Positions 61,305-64,000 of a stretch of DNA of 64,000 nt are shown one piece after another. The stretch's first letter is position 1, and each line of letters starts with the position of its first letter. Source of the stretch: Bradyrhizobium sp. CB82 (lineage in GTDB: Bacteria; Pseudomonadota; Alphaproteobacteria; Rhizobiales; Xanthobacteraceae). The translations under genes were made by a program, and so were the position numbers. The stretch spans positions 5,213,001 through 5,277,000 of the forward strand of contig NZ_CP121650.1 in assembly GCF_029714405.1 (NCBI RefSeq), read 5' to 3'. Below the pieces are notes generated by a model that saw only the letters and a program-made list of their open reading frames with translations, ran no database searches and had not been told where the DNA came from.

Positions 61305-62585
61305 ATGAGCGATCGCCTTCCGGGATTTTCGACCCTTGCCGTGCATGCCGGTGCACAGCCCGATCCGACGACCGGTGCGCGCGCAACGCCTATTTATCAA
61401 ACGACCTCTTTCGTCTTCAACGACGCCGACCACGCGGCCTCGCTATTCGGCCTCCAGTCGTTCGGCAACATCTATACCCGCATCGGCAATCCCACGAATG
61501 CAGTGCTCGAGGAGCGTGTCGCAGCGCTCGAAGGCGGTACTGCCGGGCTTGCGGTCGCCTCGGGCCATGCCGCGCAGGTCGTGGTGATGCAGCAATTGCT
61601 CCAGCCCGGCGACGAGTTCATCGCCGCGCGAAAGCTCTATGGCGGCTCGATCAACCAGTTCACCCACTCGTTCAAGGGCTTTGGCTGGAACGTGGTATGG
61701 GCCGATCCCGATGACATCGCGAGCTTCGAGCGCGCGGTGACGCCGCGCACCAAGGCGATCTTCGTCGAGTCCATCGCCAATCCCGGCGGCAGCATCACCG
61801 ACATCGAGGCGATCTCCACGGTGGCCCGCAAGGCCGGCGTGCCGCTAATCGTCGACAACACGCTGGCGACGCCCTATCTGATCAAACCGATCGATCACGG
61901 TGCCGACATCGTCGTCCACTCGCTGACGAAATTTTTGGGCGGCCATGGCAACTCGATCGGCGGCGTCATCGTCGATGCCGGCACCTTCGACTGGTCGAAG
62001 GACGGCAAATATCCGATGCTCTCGGAGCCGCGCCCCGAATATCACGGCATCAAGCTGCACGAGACCTTCGGCAATTTCGCTTTCGCCATCGCCTGCCGCG
62101 TGCTCGGCCTGCGCGACCTTGGACCGGCGCTGTCGCCCTTCAATGCGTTCCTCATCCTCACCGGCATCGAGACGCTGCCGCTACGCATGCAGAAGCACTG
62201 CGACAATGCTAAGGCGATCGCCGAATTCCTGTCCGGCCATTCCGCCGTGGCGTCAGTGAGCTATGCAGGGCTTGCCGGCGACAAGTACAACCGGCTCGCA
62301 CGCAAATACGCGCCGAAGGGCGCGGGTGCGGTGTTCACGTTCAGCCTGAAGGGCGGCTATGACGCCGGGGTCAGCCTGGTCTCGAAGCTGACGCTGTTCT
62401 CGCACCTCGCCAATGTCGGCGACACCCGCTCGCTGGTGATCCACCCCGCCTCGACCACGCACAGCCAGCTCGACGACGCCGCCAAGGTGAAGTCCGGCGC
62501 CGGCCCCGACGTGGTCCGCCTTTCGATCGGCATCGAGGACAAGGAGGACCTGATCGCAGATCTCGAACAGGCGCTGGGCGCTTGA
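61305..62585 (+). CDS. metY: O-acetylhomoserine sulfhydrylase/aminocarboxypropyltransferase
   Basis: 426 residues, the usual length for this Cys/Met metabolism PLP enzyme. Pyridoxal phosphate Lys in VVHSLTKFLGGHG (near residue 208), the phosphate-cradle region ASGHAAQVVVMQQLLQPGDE (near residue 85), and RLSIGIEDKEDLIADLEQAL near the end. It joins sulfide or methanethiol to O-acetylhomoserine. Repeat copy C follows its stop by about 15 bases. No SAM riboswitch was recognised in the 150 bases upstream. Confidence 0.92.
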   Translation: MSDRLPGFSTLAVHAGAQPDPTTGARATPIYQTTSFVFNDADHAASLFGLQSFGNIYTRIGNPTNAVLEERVAALEGGTAGLAVASGHAAQVVVMQQLLQPGDEFIAARKLYGGSINQFTHSFKGFGWNVVWADPDDIASFERAVTPRTKAIFVESIANPGGSITDIEAISTVARKAGVPLIVDNTLATPYLIKPIDHGADIVVHSLTKFLGGHGNSIGGVIVDAGTFDWSKDGKYPMLSEPRPEYHGIKLHETFGNFAFAIACRVLGLRDLGPALSPFNAFLILTGIETLPLRMQKHCDNAKAIAEFLSGHSAVASVSYAGLAGDKYNRLARKYAPKGAGAVFTFSLKGGYDAGVSLVSKLTLFSHLANVGDTRSLVIHPASTTHSQLDDAAKVKSGAGPDVVRLSIGIEDKEDLIADLEQALGA

Positions 62586-62600
62586 TTCGCCTGTGATTGC

Positions 62601-62726
62601 TAAAGCATGATCCGGAAAAGTGCGAAGCGGTTTTCCCTCGCCACAAACGCGGAGCGTTTGCGCGGAGATCATGCGCAAACAACGACCTAAAGCGCGATGG
62701 CGATCATCCTAATTCCATCGCGCTTA
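62601..62726 (+). repeat. Dispersed palindromic repeat, copy C
   Basis: Same two modules and orientation as copy A: TAAAGCATGATCCGG to GATCATGC with CAAACGCG inside, then TAAAGCGCGATGG mirrored in CCATCGCGCTTA. It lies between convergent genes and encodes the last codons of the racemase gene. Confidence 0.9.
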
Positions 62727-63432
62727 CGGGGCAGGCCGGTGCACGTCCCGAGCCTCTCGTGTAGGCGTCAACGCAGGCGCGCGACAACGCATCGGTGGCG
62801 TCGATCGTGACACCATGCAGATCGTCGCCTGTGGCGTCCAGGGCGACCGGAATCTCCGTGCATGCGAGAATGACGCATCGACACCCCGCCGAGATCAGCA
62901 TCGACACCTGATCCCTCAGGACCGCGCCGGCTTCGCCGATACGTCCCGCCTTCACCAGACAGATCGCCCGCATCACCTCGTCTTGCCGGTCAGGCGACCG
63001 GCATGCAAAGCCGTGCCGGGAGAGCCGATCCTGATAGATCCCCGCCTGGAGCGTGCCCGTGGTCGCGAGGATGCCGATGACCCCTTCCCGCACATTCCTG
63101 CTCTTCAGATCGTCAAGCACGGCATCAGCGATATGGAGGATCGGTACCGATGCGGCCTCTTGAAGCGCACCATGCCAATTGTGCGCCGTGTTGCAGGCGA
63201 TCGCGATGTACGTCGCACCAGCCCTCTCAAGCCGTCGCAGTGCGTCGATCATCGCAGGCAACGGATCCGGCCCCACGCCGACGATGGCCGCGGTCCGGTC
63301 CGGAATATTCGAGGCCGAGCACACGAGCATCGGAATATGATGCTGGTCGCGGTCCGCCGATGTGTTCTGGACGATCTTCCGCACGAAGTCGACGGTGGCC
63401 AACGGCCCCATGCCACCCAGCACACCAAGCAT
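62704..63432 (-). CDS. Aspartate/glutamate racemase family protein
   Basis: 242 residues from the ATG at 63432 (MLGVLGGMGPLATVDF), preceded by CAGGAGAG. The two catalytic cysteines are visible in IAIACNTAHNW (near residue 80) and VILACTEIPVAL (near residue 190). The last four codons lie in repeat copy C, so the natural C-terminus was probably altered by the repeat. It is downstream of a LysR-type gene on the same strand and may be its target. Confidence 0.88.
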   Translation of the reverse strand: MLGVLGGMGPLATVDFVRKIVQNTSADRDQHHIPMLVCSASNIPDRTAAIVGVGPDPLPAMIDALRRLERAGATYIAIACNTAHNWHGALQEAASVPILHIADAVLDDLKSRNVREGVIGILATTGTLQAGIYQDRLSRHGFACRSPDRQDEVMRAICLVKAGRIGEAGAVLRDQVSMLISAGCRCVILACTEIPVALDATGDDLHGVTIDATDALSRACVDAYTRGSGRAPACPVSAMELG

Positions 63433-63491
63433 GTCTCTCTCCTGTTTCCGATCCATCCTGACGGATCCGAAGAGAGGGCGCCAATGCTCGC

Positions 63492-64000
63492 TCAGAACGT
63501 CGTATTCCCGTTCTGCATAACGGTTTCGGCCATCGCTGAGGCGGCGCTCCATACCTGCTCAACGACGGCACGCCGCTTCGTACCGTTCCGGTACAGCCTG
63601 ATCTGAAGCGGCACCCTCGGGCCGCTTGCAACAACGTCTCCCGCCGCAAGCTCCCGAGCGACGAGACAGTGGGGTACCCATGCCTTTCCATGGCCCGCCA
63701 GCACCATGAATTTCAACGCTTCGGCCATCGCGTTCTCGTTGACGTGGACGCTCGCTGCCGCCGGCATTTCGTCCTGGCCCTGCGCGACCGCGGCAATTCG
63801 GCCGAGAAATGAGGCCTTCGCATAACCGAGCAGCGGCAACGATCTGGCCTCGTCCTCGGATGACGCGGCACTCCTGATCTGCACAAGTTCATCGCTTCCG
63901 AGCACGAGATGCGGATAGAGATCGGTTTCGAGCAGAATCGGCGCGCTCGGATGATGGAATGTCAGGAGAAAATCATATCCGCCTTCGACAAGCGCCTGGA
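63492..64000 (-). CDS. LysR-type transcriptional regulator, partial (C-terminal part)
   Basis: The frame is open to the window edge; about 169 residues are visible (QALVEGGYDFLLTFHHPSAP onward to MQNGNTTF). It contains the periplasmic-binding-like effector domain of LysR regulators: HPSAPILLETDLYPHLVLGSD and MVLAGHGKAWVPHCLVARE (the G-x-G-x-x-x-x-P-x-x-x segment). The DNA-binding domain lies outside the window. It is 59 bases upstream of the racemase gene on the same strand. Confidence 0.82.
   Translation of the reverse strand, partial: QALVEGGYDFLLTFHHPSAPILLETDLYPHLVLGSDELVQIRSAASSEDEARSLPLLGYAKASFLGRIAAVAQGQDEMPAAASVHVNENAMAEALKFMVLAGHGKAWVPHCLVARELAAGDVVASGPRVPLQIRLYRNGTKRRAVVEQVWSAASAMAETVMQNGNTTF

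Overview
The window is a GC-rich chromosomal segment from an alphaproteobacterium, most likely Bradyrhizobium or a close relative. This rests on remembered gene content, not a database search. The pointers are a full 14-gene complex I operon followed by birA, rnj, mce and a DUF1467 gene; the lon, clpX, clpP, tig series; glnB-glnA behind a -24/-12 promoter; and two families of dispersed palindromic repeats of a kind common in Bradyrhizobium. It reads as core chromosome: there is no phage, integrase, intact insertion sequence or CRISPR array.

Layout. 1-2742 (minus): copper handling cassette (DUF2946 protein, outer-membrane-like protein, CopC, partial CopD). 3148-3600: a terminator and a frameshifted globin pseudogene. 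3721-7294 (plus): sugar-type ABC importer (binding protein, double ATPase, permease), convergent with a methylthioribose kinase gene (mtnK). 8928-27761 (minus): one long run, nuoA-N with an FkbM methyltransferase and a small membrane protein inserted, then birA, rnj, mce and DUF1467. 27900-28330: decayed remains of a TonB-dependent receptor. 28479-35075: a small membrane protein, tRNA-Asp, peptidase T, a membrane protein operon with a probable stress promoter, an RND pump remnant, a CDF metal exporter, a methyltransferase, tRNA-Val and a GFA protein. 35136-41873 (minus): lon, clpX, clpP, tig. 42042-47580: tRNA-Leu, a multicopper-oxidase-like protein without most copper ligands, the nicotinamide nucleotide repair enzyme, and glnB-glnA. 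47676-53153 (minus): slipin and NfeD, then E2, E1beta and E1alpha of a 2-oxoacid dehydrogenase. 53335-64000: assorted metabolic and membrane genes, a diguanylate cyclase, rpsI-rplM, enoyl-CoA hydratase, a CoA-binding protein, O-acetylhomoserine sulfhydrylase, an Asp/Glu racemase and a partial LysR regulator.

How it fits together. Most genes are housekeeping: respiration, protein quality control, nitrogen assimilation, ribosome, cofactor repair. The accessory parts are metal related (copper cassette, CDF exporter, RND and TonB remnants, degenerate multicopper oxidase) and several are decaying. The more unusual items are a His/Asp-rich loop in NuoL, the FkbM gene inside the nuo operon, the cupredoxin-fold protein without its copper ligands, the double-frameshifted globin, a 24-residue membrane peptide gene heading a probable stress operon, and a modular repeat family lying at gene ends. 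I found no clearly new multi-gene defence or biosynthetic system.
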